From Nematostella vectensis (Eukaryota; Cnidaria; Anthozoa; Actiniaria; Edwardsiidae), in assembly GCF_932526225.1 (NCBI RefSeq), contig NC_064041.1, forward strand, positions 5,888,046 through 5,948,045: a DNA stretch of 60,000 nucleotides, read 5' to 3'. Positions 1 to 10,371 of the stretch are shown piece by piece (positions within the stretch are counted from its first letter, which is position 1; each line of letters starts with the position of its first letter). The position numbers and the translations under genes are program-made. The notes beneath the pieces were generated by a model, which searched no databases, had not been told where the DNA came from, and was given only the letters and a program-made list of their open reading frames with translations.

Positions 1-180
1 GGGGCGTAGCAGGGGGTGGGGCACTGGGTCCATGTGCCTCTTCCCCCAAATATCTTCACAAATTATAAGAAAATGACCAGTAGGGGCGTGTGTTCGTGCC
101 CCCAATATTTTCTTAATGCTTCTGTATTGTGCCCCCTCCCCCAAGTATTTCGAGGCCTGCTACGGCACTGGAAGAAAAAA
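1..180. repeat. Dispersed G/C-run repeat, copy 1
   Basis: This stretch is rich in C- and G-runs ('GGGGCGTAGCAGGGGG', 'CCCCCTCCCCCAAG'). It contains the block 'AAAATGACCAGTAGGGGCGT', which reappears in degenerate form and reverse complement at about 8999-9115 ('ACGCCCCTACTGATCATTT'). Two copies of the same G-run plus A/T pattern in opposite orientation indicate an interspersed repeat rather than a gene. Its class is not recognised. The short reading frames here have no coding features. Confidence 0.5.
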
Positions 181-1765
181 GGCTTCATATTGTAAAGTGT
201 TACACCTATAGAGTTTAATTTACCGTTGATACCGTCACCATGGATTATTAGCACCAGGAGACATAGGAGAAGAGCCAACAAGGGAATGGACGAATTCATC
301 GCTGTAACAAAAGAAAAAAGATCCCATACAAGAAATCCCATACAAAGACGTGCATCTGATTGGCATTAGACTTCTTGAGTTATCGAAAAAAGAAGTTGTT
401 CAAAAACATCTATAAACCTTTTTTTTATTTTAGAAATGATTACAATTTATTTTACACTGTTCAATATCGTAGTAATGCCAGTTGTTACTAACTTGTTGTA
501 ATGAATAAAAAAGTAGAAAAGAAACTTGTATAAAAAGGATGTGGTCATCAGCGAAGTCTCTATTAAGATATAATGAATGATGAACGCATGTCCATCTTTT
601 GGTTGCAGTACAAGAAAATATTAAAGAATACCACTAACCTTGTTAAATTCCGGGCAGTCTCTTTCTCTTTTGCATTTAAATTCGCAGGCTATTGCTATTG
701 ATCGCGTCGTTATTTATAGTAGGAAAGTACACTACCACTTACAAACCTCTTCATCAGATCCGAGAGGTGCCGGGCATTTAGTGACTTTTACGTAATTAAA
801 AAGTCTATCGTATGTCAACTGCAATTGAAAACAAACAATCCACAAAATTAGCGCCCACTTTCGTGCACATTTTGTGCTGTCTGTTTTTATTTAGTTTTAC
901 AAAAATTGCCAACCCATGTCTCACACGAAAAAAAGGTCCTAATGAGGTGCATAAGGGCTTTGTTTGCTTATAAAACTACGTTTGAAATTCAAAACGTTCC
1001 CCCAAATACCAAGTCCTTACAACGACCTTCATATTAATTGCCGCAACGAAAATGCATTTCGCTGAATGCACCTTCTGGTTTTGCAATATAGGTACACTAA
1101 TGATGGTATGTGATTTTAAAAATACTCTCTATAGGTAATAATAAATATCTTCCTATGGTCGTTTCTTTGTGGTTAGTATTGGTCGCGTTGTTTTTCAATC
1201 CTCATACCTATTTTTAGCGATTTTACAGCGATTACTGATATCAGAGTAGCCAAGTTAAGGCGTCACGCCTCACCAGTATATCAATCTTTATTTTTATAAG
1301 ATTTCTAAATAATATCGAGCTGATTTCCTCCACTTATACGGCAAAATCATATTTCAGCAGAGGAAAAACTGATCTAAACTCATGTACGCCTGATGAGTGA
1401 GATGCTAGCCATCCTTCCTCGAAGGTCGTTTCACAGTCCTCCCCCGAATTACTTGTTTCGGTAAAAAGGTTGTTAACCTTAGTTGAGTAATCGCATATTT
1501 GTTCAATATTTCGAGAAGTTTCGCAATACATTCCTGCTCTTTATTTAATGTTGAGACAATCTTGAGAGGTCGTATTCAAAGTAAGGACCATACGTTCCGA
1601 TATAATTCATGATCTTAATCAGCATTTTTCTCTTTAGTTCCCACAAAATAAAAACTTCATTACATTACAACGCATTTAGATTAGTTTTGTCTAAAGAAGA
1701 AAATCGTCTACCAAACCTGTGCCATCAAAATCTTTGACACCTGGCACCTAATACATCCTAAGCAA
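181..1765. other. Non-coding A/T-rich interval, nothing recognised
   Basis: About 1.6 kb of A/T-rich sequence with frequent stops in all frames. I see no domain-like ORF, tRNA or long repeat. It may be intergenic or intronic. Confidence 0.5.
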
Positions 1766-1905
1766 TTTAGTTGCACCGTGTATCACCGCTTAATGTTAGT
1801 AACAACTGCCGCTCAATGTAACACTAACGCTTTAATGTAACAAAAATCGCCGCTTAATGTAACACTAATGCTTAATGCAACAACAAATCAACGCTTAAAG
1901 GGACA
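1766..1905. repeat. 'CGCTTAATGTAACA' repeat segment
   Basis: Several tandem variants of 'CGCTTAATGTAACA' with 'AAAAATCGCC' between them. The reverse complement of the same pattern occurs at 46430-46640 ('TTACATTAAGCGGCGA'), and a continuation is found at 5815-5875. It is one end of a dispersed, probably non-autonomous element. The homology appears to stop near 1898 and resume near 5826, so the element may be split by inserted DNA. Confidence 0.6.
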
Positions 1906-2442
1906 CTGCATGCTAAATATGATTGGGTCTTCAAATATCAGTTGTTTGACGATAAAAATATAAGTTTGCGGGTGTTTTCCCGCGGTTATTCGTTTTATTT
2001 GAGAAAATACAAGGAAAGTGCCGAAAAACGCCGTTTGGTACGTGGGCGCAAAAACTACCAGCGGTGTACCCCAGTGGTGGGGATGTTGCCAAGGTAACAA
2101 ATTATCTACTGCGCATGTCATTCCAAGATGGCCGTCACTAAAGAAGAAAATGTTATCACAGCTTCTTTTGTTACTTTGTACAGCAAAATGGCCTTGACGA
2201 TTGTTCTCTGAATAAGGATTGATGACACAAGTTATATCTGACGAAGAGGTCGAGATTCGCGTGGTATTTTTGTCTACGTATTATCTGTATTTCCGTGCTG
2301 TTATTGTACGCTACAAGCCTGGCTTAGCGCCAAAAAATGGCTATTTTGTGCACTTTTTAATAGAAGCACCAAACTTGGCACATATATGTCTCTTAGGTCG
2401 TGTAAATAACTTTTTTCAGGTGGGTGCCAAAAATATGAGACT

Positions 2443-2647
2443 CAGGGGGGGAGGGAGGGGCAATTTTGTCATTTTCAAGAAAACAGTGATTTCTCTATCA
2501 GTAATGACATAAGCGAAACCCAAAACAGCTAAATGATACTTATTACATGTTGATATAGTATAACGATCTGTTTTTTAAGCTTTTTTAGTCCCTAGAAAAA
2601 ATGACATTTAAAAAAACGAACCAAAAATTACACTACCCTCCCCCCTG
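2443..2647. mobile_element. Possible small MITE with G-rich inverted ends
   Basis: The left end reads CAGGGGGGGAGGG (from 2443) and the right end reads CCCTCCCCCCTG (to 2647), giving inverted termini of about 12-13 bp around some 180 bp of A/T-rich DNA. There is no coding capacity. Low-complexity G-runs could produce this by chance, and no clear target-site duplication was seen. Confidence 0.3.
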
Positions 2648-2649
2648 GG

Positions 2650-4420
2650 GATGCAGCTTGGTAACAAGCAGCATCTAAAGACGGGAACCGGTTTAGCGCG
2701 CGCATATGTTTTCTCATGTAATTTGGTTGACATCTAGATCTACGTCACAAATGACTGGACCCAGGCCTTTCAGTTCGCGGCATTTTTTTTCTATAGTTGA
2801 CCAAAATACCTCAATATTACAGATTTGAGAGATTCGCGCGAACACGTGTTTTATAGGGTCCATACGATCCACTTACCATTTTGAAGATGAAAATATAAAG
2901 AATTGACAAAGTCTATAAACTTTGAAAGGTTATATGGAGGTTATATTTAAGTTAAGTTCGTTGATCCCAGGGGCGGATCTAGCTTTTCGCTAAATGGGGG
3001 GGTTTGGTCCAGTGGCAAAGGGGGGAGTGGGTATTTTTTTACGTTACATATGGCTTTCTGGCAGCCCAAAAGGGTTCTTTTTTTAGTTCACTTCTCTGTT
3101 TTGTATGTTTCTGTATTGTATTGTCTCTAAATGTAGTAGTAATTATTGTTGTTGACTCAATAAAGATGGAAAACTGTTTTGACTCTATAACCAAGGAGAA
3201 TGGAAACACAAGACACAAACTAAAATCAACAACACAACAATGCTTGGATTTTTTTCAACTTTGTTCATACTGCAGAGGTAAGATATGTAATGGGTGTAAA
3301 GTTGCACTGCCAACAATAACAAAGTTTGTTACCTGCATATGATTTTAGTTTATTGCATCACACCATAATCTGGACAAAGATGCTTTGTTAGAGCAGGAGA
3401 ATTGTCAAGGTTTACTCTAGATGGAAGTTTATCCAGAAGTTTTGAATAAATATCAAAGTTTGTATAAATATAAAAAAATATATCTATAGATATGTATAAT
3501 ATATGCTTATTTAAATTTTGGACCCATTTTCAATCTATTTCTACTGGTAAAGCATAACTGGCTTTGCTTGTTAATAAAACATAATATTGTTGTTTCCTCT
3601 AGAAAATGGATTTTTGCATGCAAAAAGAATTTTATGTAAACCCACAACGCACAATGTTATTGTCTAAGTAACTAGAGCCTTGTTACCCGTGACTGTAAAA
3701 TTATTACATAATGACACGTGTCTGGTGCGTGAGTAAGGGTCATTGGATTGACCCCCCTCCAAGGGGCATTACCGCCAAGCGTCACGCGGTTCATTCACTC
3801 ACTTTGATTTTTCAACGAGTGAGGACGTTCACCAGAAATCCCGCCACCTCCCCTTTCTACAGGACGTGCGTTATGGCGTCTATGTTGCCCTCACCTTTAC
3901 TGGGCAATTTCTACTAGCTTTTGCGAATTTATTTGTCATTAGAGACAACACTAGTTTATTATCTGAGTTGTATTGTTAATCAGTAATAAACTGAATAAAG
4001 CGGCTAGGAGGTCAAACTCCTAGCCAGATTAAAACAAATTACTGCTGTAGGTTTTGCCCAGTTAACAGCTCAGGATGTGCATAACCTTTTAGGTTATTGA
4101 CGCTTGTGGGATAAGGCATAAAAGTTTTGTATCGATTGATCAGAATTGGTATATAATGCTAATTGTCAGCTTGAGCTGTAAGTAACTGATCTTAGTGAAG
4201 CACAACTGAAATTGCACAGTAATAACTATGAAATTTATAGTCTTAAGCTTTAAGGAATTAATTAAATTCTGGAACATGAGGGTTTGGGATGTCAAGGGAT
4301 GAACGCAAAAGTTATGTGAAACCCCTGTGAAACTCATGACACAGAAAGATGAACTTATGCTGAGTGGCAAGAGTTTGGAAAAAGTCTATGTGGATGGAAA
4401 AAAATGCACTTATGGACAAA
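2650..4420. other. Non-coding interval with a G-run repeat at about 2968-3030
   Basis: No gene is recognised. Around 2968-3030 there is 'GGGGCGGATCTAG' followed by runs of G. Similar 'GGCGGATCCAG + poly-G' occurs near 11650-11725 and a related G-rich block near 56820-56905, so this is a dispersed repeat end. Around 3711-3917 is a short, slightly GC-richer stretch with an open frame of 68 codons, but without recognisable protein features. Confidence 0.4.
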
Positions 4421-4567
4421 ACACTCCTACTGGTGGAAGAAACACCCCTACAGGTGGAAGAAACACCCCTACAGGTGGAAGAAACACCCCTACAGGTGGA
4501 AGAAACACCCCTACAGGTGGAAGAAACACCCCTACAGGTGGAAGAAACACCCCTACAGGTGGAAGAA
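4421..4567. repeat. Minisatellite, exactly 7 copies of 21 bp
   Basis: Seven head-to-tail copies of a 21 bp unit beginning 'ACACCCCTACAGG' fill exactly 147 bp. Copy 1 differs slightly ('ACACTCCTACTGG') and the remaining copies are essentially identical. Because 21 is divisible by three, several frames on both strands stay open; the plus frame reads a heptapeptide containing NTPTGGR. No start context, splice pattern or domain supports translation, so I call it a young minisatellite. Confidence 0.9.
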
Positions 4568-5814
4568 ACATCTCTTCTTGCCATGAGCTGACCACCAGAT
4601 GAAATTCCCTGTATGGTGCTGCTAGAAGATGGGCACTAATGATTCTGGGTATAATGTAAAGTTTATAGGTTCTTGTAGTCATTTATTTCCTTAGCCATTG
4701 CTGAAAACGTACATATGAGAAGCTATACAGTACAACATTTTTACTTACAAAGCATGGAGTGAGGCATATCAAAGCAAGCAAACGTGGAATTTAGTCCTTT
4801 GCACACAACTTACAGCTATTCTAAATAGTTATTTGCTTTATTCAATGACAATAAAAATGTCGTTGTTGTTGTTGCTGTCGTTGCACCATTTTAATAATGT
4901 ATACTTAGTACTTAAGAAAGTTATTTGTATTTCCAGAATAAAAGATTTCAAATTGACACAACAGCAATCTAGATCAATACCGAAAATACACTAATATGAA
5001 TACTGTATATAGTAACTTACCAGTTTTTCAATTGCCATTATACGAAAGTGCTTATGTCTTGATAAGTAAATTTCTTCGATGAAGATCTAAACCATCTTTG
5101 TCCAGCGATAAGTAAGTTAAGTACTTGTGACGAAGAAATTAGGGTGGCATGTAACACAATTTACCTCAGAAATTCGTTTAAAACAGTTATCTAAATTTAT
5201 TTTATCGTGGCTAGACGCTAAATAATGTAGGCCAAGAACAAAATTGATCAAGAAATGTTCAATGATGCGCTTTTTCGATCGGGAGAGTGACTTTTAAATT
5301 GACCAGTTCTGATCGAACATTTGTCTAGTTTAGAACTCGTTTCCAAGATGGCGGCGGTATCATAGCAACACCGATGTAGCTCCCACAGCACACGGTCTCT
5401 TGGTCAGCGGGAACAACGAGCCATTTGTTTCTGATTCTCACTATTTTCTGTATCTTTTGGGGATTTAACAAGTGCAGTATATATTAACCGCTTGATTGTA
5501 GACATCCTAATCATAGAGCATTCAATTTTGGGGGACTCAAAAGCCTATTTTGTCGGTGTTTTCGCGAAAGGTATGTTAAGAGCGCCTGCTCGACTGCCGA
5601 ATTCTCAATACAATTTAATTTATCCCCACCAGTGACATCACAATAGAATCCATGGAAACGATGGATACCGCTGCTCAAAACTGCGCCGCCGTTGGAAATC
5701 ATTAAAATGGTCGCTTTTCGGGTACTCGAGCGAGAATTGCTAAAATACGAGGCAAAAAAAAAAACGGGTTGCAGCAATCGTATTTGATGTTCAAGATGCT
5801 GGAATGAAGCCCTA
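4568..5814. other. Non-coding interval
   Basis: A/T-rich sequence without a supported gene. A minus-strand frame at 5511-5777 is open for 88 codons but shows no recognisable features. A YY1-like motif lies at 5345-5355 and is listed separately. Confidence 0.4.
5345..5355 (+). promoter_or_regulatory. YY1-like motif AAGATGGCGGC
   Basis: A perfect match to the classical YY1 core AAGATGGCGGC. It sits in a locally GC-richer stretch followed by 'GGTATCATAGCAACACC'. YY1 sites of this form typically lie near transcription start sites. No gene is recognised immediately downstream, so function is unproven. Confidence 0.35.
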
Positions 5815-6415
5815 CATGCATTTAATGTAATAAAACAGTTAACGCTTAATGCAACAAATTAACCATAAATTTAACTAAGGAGAGTCGGACATCATCGAAC
5901 AACCACACTTGGAAAATGTCATGTAGGTGTCAAGGGGCGTGCATAAATAGTCAGGTGAGGTGTGACGTCATCGATGACGTCATTAAAACGAAAATACTCA
6001 TATCTCGGGATACAAACATCGTTGGGCAACCATACTTGGAGGATGTCATGAAGGTGTCAAGGGGGGGGATGGGGGGATAGTCATGTGATATGTGATGTCA
6101 CCGAAAGAGTAATTATGAACAAAAATCCTCATCATCGGACAACCAAATTTGGAGGATGTCATGAAGGTGTCAAGGGGGGGGGGGGGTGGGATGGGGGGAT
6201 AGTCATGTGATATGTTATGTCACCGAAAGAGTAATTATGAACAAAAGTCCTCATCATCGGACAACCAAACTTGGAGGATGTCATGAAGGTGTCAAGGGGG
6301 GGGATGGGGGGAGGATAGTCATGTGATATGTGATGTCACCGAAAGAGTAATTATGAACAAAAATCCTCATCATCGGACAACCAAATTTGGAGGATGTCAT
6401 GAAGGTGTCAAGGGC
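5815..6415. repeat. CRE-containing repeat with about 120 bp tandem units
   Basis: It begins with the 'GTTAACGCTTAATG' type sequence and continues with 'GGACAACCA..TTGGAGGATG' blocks repeated about four times at roughly 120 bp spacing, each followed by 'TGTCATGAAGGTGTCAAGG' and a long G-run. Two TGACGTCA palindromes lie near 5963-5982. The reverse complement of the same family is found at 46260-46640. It is a non-coding dispersed element with an internally amplified segment. Confidence 0.75.
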
Positions 6416-6547
6416 TGGTTGTATTATTCGAGGAAATCAAAAACATCAAATAAACTTTTTTATTGAAAATATCGAACTAACAGTAACAAGTAACAAGATG
6501 GTTCAGAGCTCACCATATCTAAAACGCAACATATGAACAACGCATTG

Positions 6548-6991
6548 TTAATTTTTCTTTTTCCTCCACACTATAGCCAAGATTATGAACCACCCATATT
6601 TCTCTGACCTAAGTGCAAGCCAGGAATTGGCCCAGTTCTTGTGAGAGACTATGTTTTTCACTTCTGTGGCAAGGCCACTGGATAAGCCATGCATTTTTAT
6701 AAGACTCCGGACACTCACATATCGTCCGAGTATTGTGCCATCGGGGATGTGAACTCTTGGCAGTTTGCGCACCAATTTTACGGCAATGGCTCGAAATCGC
6801 TTGTTCACTCTTTGAAATGTTTTAAACGCCACACAAATGTGGTTAGGCCATGAAAATCCTGCTGATTCTAAGACCACCCCAAGGATGATTTCGAGAATCT
6901 CGTTGGACAAGTAATATGGAGCATATATTCCAATATTGAGCATAGGAACTGCGTCATTGGAGATAACTGTTATAGTGTTGACTGGGATCAC
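6548..6991 (-). CDS. F-box-like ORF, possibly part of the integrase-linked element
   Basis: A 147-codon minus-strand ORF. Residues about 27-75 read YYLSNEILEIIL, then FKTFQRVNKRFRAIAVKL, then RKLPRVHIPDG, which resembles an F-box (leucine-rich start, then a 'V-x-x-RFR' helix), a motif that recruits SCF ubiquitin ligase subunits. The match is by eye only and weak. It lies 42 bp past the end of the T/P/Q/K-rich ORF on the same strand but in a different frame. It could be the tail of one longer, frameshifted gene, or an unrelated host exon. The C-terminal residues are basic (WRKKKN). No promoter or polyA signal could be assigned. Confidence 0.35.
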   Translation of the reverse strand: MIPVNTITVISNDAVPMLNIGIYAPYYLSNEILEIILGVVLESAGFSWPNHICVAFKTFQRVNKRFRAIAVKLVRKLPRVHIPDGTILGRYVSVRSLIKMHGLSSGLATEVKNIVSHKNWANSWLALRSEKYGWFIILAIVWRKKKN

Positions 6992-7032
6992 GGATGGTGG
7001 CTCAGATGAACGAGAAGAATGGTTGTTATGGT

Positions 7033-7458
7033 TTAGCTGGTAAGAGGAACTAGGCTGAAGGGGTGGACTGCTAGAGTGAAGGGCTGGACTACCTGGCTGA
7101 AGGGGGGTACTACCATGCTGAAGGGGTGCACTGTCAGGTTGAAGGGGATCTTGGGGGTCATTGTCGTTTGCTGTGTCTTAAGGGTCATTGTCGCTGGCTC
7201 TGTCTTGGTTGTCATTGTCGATAGCTGTGTCCATGGGGTCATTGTCGCTGGCTGTGTTTTGGGGATCTTGCTCGCTGGTTGTGTCTCGTGGGTCTTGCTC
7301 GCTGGTTGTGTCTCGTTGGTCTTGCTCGCTAGCTGTGTCTTGGGGGTCATTGTTGCCGGCTGTGTCTTGTAGGTCATTGTCGCTGGCTGTGTCTTGGGGG
7401 TCTTGCTCGCTTGCTGTCTCTTAGGGGTCTTTGTCGCTGGCTGTGTCTTGGGGCTCAT
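7033..7458 (-). CDS. Low-complexity T/P/Q/K-rich repetitive ORF
   Basis: A 141-codon minus-strand ORF made of short degenerate repeats such as 'KTQPATMTPKTQ' and 'KTHETQPASKT'. The DNA beneath is a degenerate repeat of roughly 27-33 bp, seen on the plus strand as 'GGTCATTGTCGCTGGCTGTG'. The end of the array is less regular (HPFSMVVPPFSQ). It overlaps the next upstream minus-strand ORF by 38 bp in another frame, so both may derive from one reading frame. The repeat keeps both strands open, so coding is uncertain. Confidence 0.35.
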   Translation of the reverse strand: MSPKTQPATKTPKRQQASKTPKTQPATMTYKTQPATMTPKTQLASKTNETQPASKTHETQPASKIPKTQPATMTPWTQLSTMTTKTEPATMTLKTQQTTMTPKIPFNLTVHPFSMVVPPFSQVVQPFTLAVHPFSLVPLTS

Positions 7459-7690
7459 ACGTTCCTTCTAGAGCCATGCTGGAAAGATACTCTCCCCAAG
7501 GTACCCCAGCATAAAGCTCTAACGTTCCGTTCACATCGTTAGGGTTTCCTTGAGATATATACAAATTTCTTTTCTGAGCGTGCACTTTGATCGCTGCACT
7601 CCAATTCTTCTTAGCGGATGTGCTATTGCCGAGAACATACAAGCTACCGTCTCCTTGTAGATCGAATGTTATTTCATACCCAAGAAACAT
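7421..7690 (-). CDS. Unrecognised ORF downstream of the integrase remains
   Basis: An 89-codon minus-strand ORF with normal amino-acid composition (FDLQGDGSLYVLGNS, ISQGNPNDVNGTLELYAG). It has the look of a beta-rich globular domain, but I do not recognise the family. It follows the integrase C-terminal remains by about 40 bp on the same strand, so it may be the continuation of that element's product. Its last residues run into the start of the T/P/Q/K-rich repeat. Confidence 0.4.
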   Translation of the reverse strand: MFLGYEITFDLQGDGSLYVLGNSTSAKKNWSAAIKVHAQKRNLYISQGNPNDVNGTLELYAGVPWGEYLSSMALEGTYEPQDTASDKDP

Positions 7691-7732
7691 GTCGTCACGC
7701 GAACGGGGTATTCTAAATTTACGTTTTTTTGG

Positions 7733-8094
7733 TTATCTGTATTTTTGGTCTTTTGCATGTTTTTGAGCTCTCTTTTTTGGATTTTTCTCTTTTTTTTTTC
7801 TCTCTACCTCGGCATTCTTGCTTTTGATGTCCTCAACAGAAATCCATTTCTCTATTATACCCCCCTCGTTTGGTTTAGCAAACCGCACTTTGTATCGGTA
7901 GGTTTTTAAGTTTCTGTTGTTCCAAGGCAGAGAAAAGACGACGTTTTGAAGCTTTCTTTCCTGACCGGCTAAAGGGGTATCTAAACGCCACCTCTTCTCC
8001 TATGTCATATACAGAAAAAGGGTTTCCTTTCATTCGTCGACAAATATACCTTTTGTCCCAAACATCACTCGCTCTTTTAGCTTTTCTTCGAATT
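7733..8094 (-). pseudogene. Integrase C-terminal region remnant
   Basis: On the minus strand the sequence reads a basic region with the pattern 'SVYDIGEEVAFRYPF', typical of the C-terminal segment of KRBA2-like integrases (a 'Y-x-x-G-x-x-V' strand). The frame then shifts near 7900-7925 into one containing 'YKVRFAKPNEGG' and a lysine-rich tail ending at a stop near 7733. Its upstream edge is exactly the MITE boundary at 8095. The two frames and the MITE show it can no longer be translated as one protein. Confidence 0.55.
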
Positions 8095-8348
8095 TTAAAG
8101 CCGCATTGTCAACTGTTTACTTCCGGAGGTTCGACGGAAACCTCAACCGCTAAAAGACAAAAGAATCTATTTAAATCCGAGATATTAAACAGGCCATCCG
8201 TTCTAAATTATCAATCACATCCTCAAAGAAACTTCCAATAACCACACTGCTTTCAATATTTTGAAATATTTTTTCGCGTTTCCGTTAAAAACCATCGGAG
8301 ATTGTTAAGTAATCGACCGGAAGTAAACTTGCGATAATGCGGCTTTAA
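8095..8348. mobile_element. TTAA-flanked MITE, copy 1 (254 bp)
   Basis: Both ends carry TTAA followed by AGCCGCATT-type inverted termini: left TTAAAGCCGCATTGTC, right (reverse complement) TTAAAGCCGCATTATC. The inverted similarity extends to the 'TTTACTTCCGG' block about 30 bp in. TTAA target sites are typical of piggyBac and Kolobok transposons. A related copy in the opposite orientation lies at 58619-58840. It has no coding capacity and sits inside the integrase remains, so it inserted after that gene arrived. Confidence 0.8.
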
Positions 8349-8424
8349 CAGTTTCCATTTATCTTGTTTGGTAGTGCTCTTTACTTGGACTCTTAGGCAC
8401 AACCCGGCATTCCTTCACACAGCG

Positions 8425-8935
8425 TCAGCCAGGATGACGTTTGATTACAGAATTTGACAAACGTCCAAAGTAAACTCGAAACGGTGACTGTTTGTCAAGA
8501 ACACCCATTGGTTCTTCGTACTGGCGAGCTTGGTAGGTCAATAGATGAGCTGCCCAGTTAACGCCATTTTTACTTAAATGGGCCAAATCATAAGCTATCT
8601 TTTTGCGTAAAGATCGGTGTGAACGTCCAATCTTTCCCTTGAGTTTGGGGATGATAAGGCGAGCCCCTCACTATCTTAATCCCGAGTTTTTGGCAAAGCT
8701 TTTCAACACTTGCCTTAAACTCTCCAGCATTGTCCGACTGAAGTACCTTTGGGGGTTCATGCTTCATATACAATTCAGACAAATTCTCCGCAATTTCACT
8801 GCTACTTTTACTCAGTAAGGGACGTAGCCAAAGATATCGACTGAAAACGTCTTCCACAGTGAGTATGTACTTGAAGGTTTTGTCATCTAGAGTCACTGGG
8901 ACTTTACTCGTATCAATAAGGTCAATTTAATGACG
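8425..8935 (-). pseudogene. Integrase catalytic core (rve, DDE type), KRBA2-like, broken
   Basis: The longest intact piece is the minus-strand ORF at 8588-8896. It contains TVEDVFSRYLWLRPL (first catalytic Asp), VLQSDNAGEFKA (second Asp) and GSPYHPQTQGK, the standard rve order. After this motif the homologous reading, with 'GRSHRSLRKK' and 'GVNWAAHL', is in another frame, so there is a one-base shift near 8635. Upstream of 8896 the same domain continues (IDLIDTSK), but a stop codon interrupts it near 8922. Such integrases belong to LTR-retrotransposon or Ginger-like mobile genes, some of them domesticated. No flanking LTRs or reverse transcriptase were seen. Confidence 0.8.
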
Positions 8936-8998
8936 AGCCGGAAAAAATATATAACTGCGTTCAAGCAAGATATATATAGAACAGTAGTAGGACATGTT

Positions 8999-9115
8999 AG
9001 ATTGGGGGGAGGGGAGGCACGGCCACGCCCCTACTGATCATTTCCTTGAAATTTTAGAAAAACATTGGGGGGAATGGCACATGCCCTCAGAGCCCCACCC
9101 CTTCCTACGGCCCTG
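8999..9115. repeat. Dispersed G/C-run repeat, copy 2 (inverted)
   Basis: Contains 'GGGGGGAGGGGAGGCACG' and 'CCACGCCCCTACTGATCATT', the reverse complement of the pattern at positions 60-110. It lies between the two separated pieces of the integrase gene and so contributes to the interruption. Confidence 0.5.
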
Positions 9116-10371
9116 AGAACTAACACTACTTCTACTGTTCTTATTACAGCTTTTAATGCAGTGCAAAACATCAATGCTGATTTACTGAGAGCGAGGTCAT
9201 ATTTTCCCTATTGAGGTAAAAATTACTTTGCTGCGATTGAATTAATACAGATGCTCTGATTGGTGAGATCGGTCTATTCCATCACGCTATGACGTCGTGC
9301 GATGACGCAGCATAAATGGGGAATTCGTGCATCATCAGTCAATAACACTGGGAATTGGCTCGAACTTTTACCTTTTAATACAAAAACATTTTATTCTTTC
9401 GGAGAAAAACGTGTCCCAGGTGAATAGGAAACTCCGTTGCTTATAGCTGCTCCAAAATAAGTCCAAAGAGAACAACCAACGAATAATGAACAGAATTTGA
9501 GCGCGCGCGCGGACGTGCACTGGAATGAAGCCAGTGGAATGACGCGAGCTGTTAAGTTTTTGGTACATTGTTTTTCTTTCGCGTAAAGATATGGAAATGA
9601 TTTTTAAAACTCGGTGTTTGTTTGGGAATCCCGGTCACTTCGAGTCCAGTTTGACCCCAGTTCATAATCAACTCTCCGTAATTGTTGCGATGTAGCGCAG
9701 TTTCTGTAGTTGATGTAGCTAGCGTGACGACCGAGCGTGACTTCCACTTGGGTGGTCTTCACCTTCGACAACTGTCATTGTGTCAGACTTTTGCTGTTTG
9801 AAAACTTAGCAAAAACTAAGCGCTAAATCGGTATAGAAACGTTTTAGAAAATGTATATTATAGCTATTTCCCCTACCGTTTTTGGTATCTGATTATTATC
9901 TGATGGTGAGTATCTAGGATCACCGTGGTTGATAAGCCCGCTTTAAAACTCCGGCTAAACGTCTGAATGAGACGTGGTCCAAATTCTCACCTCACATTGT
10001 TTAGCATATGCAGTGAGTATATGGATGTGTATCATGTGTAGCCCTTTGTAATACAAACATACCCGTCTTTGTATGCGACATTTAAAAAAATTGTGTGTGC
10101 GTAAACAAAATATTGGGAGGGTATGTCAAGAAAAGTAGGCTGGGGTGATGTGCCCTCTGTATATATCTTAAGGCCCAAGCTATTAATTGGTTCGCGGTAA
10201 TCATAGTCTTATATAGGGGTGTTTCAATAGCGTTGATGATTTTAGAAAATGCCTTCTGGAATGTCAATTCAAAGAGGCTCGTGGATTATTTGGTAAAGCG
10301 GTCTACAATTCAGTGGTCAGGTGTTTTATGTTCGTCAATCGACATATTGCGTTATAAAAATATACACATAC
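9116..10371. other. Non-coding interval separating the integrase pieces
   Basis: About 1.25 kb with no recognised gene. It contains an inverted CCAAT box ('CTGATTGGT' near 9257), 'CTATGACGTCGTGCGATGACG' half-CRE sites and a short (GC)n stretch near 9500. On the minus strand it lies between an exon-like end with a GTATGT donor and the integrase core, so it may be an intron of the former gene or inserted DNA. Confidence 0.35.

Noticed and set aside
7076-7424. Plus-strand hydrophobic repeats (GSCSLVVSRG and similar)
   Set aside because: They are the antisense reading of the T/P/Q/K-rich repeat; neither a signal peptide nor a real membrane protein is supported.
8002-8241. Plus-strand ORF of 79 codons
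   Set aside because: It spans the boundary between the antisense integrase remains and the MITE.
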